From contig CAJLYN010000126.1 in the NCBI GenBank assembly GCA_905210875.1, forward strand, positions 1 to 6,515: 6,515 bases of DNA. The letters are read 5' to 3'. Under the pieces are notes generated by a model. The model was not told the origin of the DNA. It worked only from the letters and a program-made list of their open reading frames with translations, and did not search any database. The DNA comes from an uncultured Bacteroides sp. Lineage in GTDB: Bacteria; Bacteroidota; Bacteroidia; Bacteroidales; UBA11471. Below, piece after piece: positions 6,031 to 6,515 of the stretch; position 1 is the stretch's first letter, and each line of letters opens with the position of its first letter. A program made the position numbers and the translations under genes.

Positions 6031-6515
6031 ATGAGAGCAATAGAAACGATAAAAAACATCTGGAAGATCGAGGATCTGAGAAAACGTATCATTACGACGA
6101 TTCTGCTGGTCTTGGTTTACCGTGCCGGCACCTATGTTGTATTGCCCGGTATCGATCCTCAGTTCCTTACCCAATTGCGTGCCCAGACCAGTGGCGGTCT
6201 CATGCAGTTGCTCGATATGTTCTCGGGAGGTGCCTTCTCCAATGCCTCTATTTTTGCGTTGGGTATAATGCCTTATATTACGGCTTCTATCGTAATCCAG
6301 TTGCTCGGTATGGCTTTGCCTTATTTCCAGAAACTGCAACGTGAAGGTGAAAGCGGAAGACGCAAACTGAACCAGTATACTCGTTATCTGACAGTATTTA
6401 TCCTCCTGATACAGGGCCCGACCTATTTGGTCAACCTCAGTGTTCAGATGGGAGGCGCTTTCCCCACCGACCTTTTGTTTACGATTTCGTCGACGATTAT
6501 TCTCACCGCGGGCAG
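6031..6515 (+). CDS. secY: Preprotein translocase subunit SecY, 5' part only
   Basis: The first 161 codons of SecY, the central channel protein of the Sec translocon in the inner membrane, are present; the gene continues past the window. The N-terminus MRAIETIKNIWKIEDLRKRI is the cytosolic amphipathic start. TM1 covers about 19-38 (IITTILLVLVYRAGTYVVLP). A plug/TM2 region follows with LLDMFSGGAFSNASIFALGI (60-79) and MPYITASIVIQLL. The cytosolic loop FQKLQREGESGRRKLNQYTR (99-118) is a SecY hallmark. TM3 (about 116-136) and the start of TM4 (from about 147) come last. It starts 8 nt after rplO without an SD. Placing secY at the end of the spc genes links membrane insertion capacity to ribosome supply. 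Confidence 0.97.
   Translation, partial: MRAIETIKNIWKIEDLRKRIITTILLVLVYRAGTYVVLPGIDPQFLTQLRAQTSGGLMQLLDMFSGGAFSNASIFALGIMPYITASIVIQLLGMALPYFQKLQREGESGRRKLNQYTRYLTVFILLIQGPTYLVNLSVQMGGAFPTDLLFTISSTIILTAG

Overview
This window is an uninterrupted stretch of the S10-spc ribosomal protein gene cluster. Every gene lies on the + strand. It enters inside rplV and leaves inside secY, in the order rplV(partial)-rpsC-rplP-rpmC-rpsQ-rplN-rplX-rplE-rpsN-rpsH-rplF-rplR-rpsE-rpmD-rplO-secY(partial). The protein sequences point to a member of the Bacteroidetes, most likely order Bacteroidales: an 85-residue S17, a zinc-free 89-residue S14, a 148-residue L15, a long S3 with a basic glycine/lysine-rich tail, and a SecY beginning MRAIETIKNIWKIEDLRKR. 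Mostly A-rich sequences rather than Shine-Dalgarno (SD) sites before the starts fit the same group. The sequence does not settle the genus. This identification rests on remembered family sequences, not on a search.

Layout: positions 1-1899 hold the end of the S10 half (L22, S3, L16, L29, S17). Positions 1901-6022 hold the spc half (L14, L24, L5, S14, S8, L6, L18, S5, L30, L15). From 6031 secY, the protein-conducting channel gene, runs off the end. Genes are packed with gaps of about 1-30 nt and one 1-nt overlap (rplX/rplE, TAATG), as expected of one polycistronic message. The only wider gap is 67 nt between rpsN and rpsH, and it holds a strong inverted repeat. No stretch above 300 nt lacks a gene.

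The products work together. S3, S14, S5, S8 and S17 belong to the 30S subunit; L22, L16, L29, L14, L24, L5, L6, L18, L30 and L15 belong to the 50S; SecY is the membrane channel that many ribosomes dock on.

I found no new biological system, and the content is core housekeeping. Three things deserve a second look. (1) rplR (L18) is frameshifted near 4711-4715: the conserved C-terminal third continues in the -1 frame and ends at 4829, and the pattern best fits a 7-nt deletion. (2) A long, nearly symmetrical hairpin at 3457-3493 precedes rpsH and has no terminator U-tract. (3) Three genes (rplE, rplF, rpmD) carry good SD sequences, all exactly 8 nt from the ATG, in a lineage that rarely uses them.
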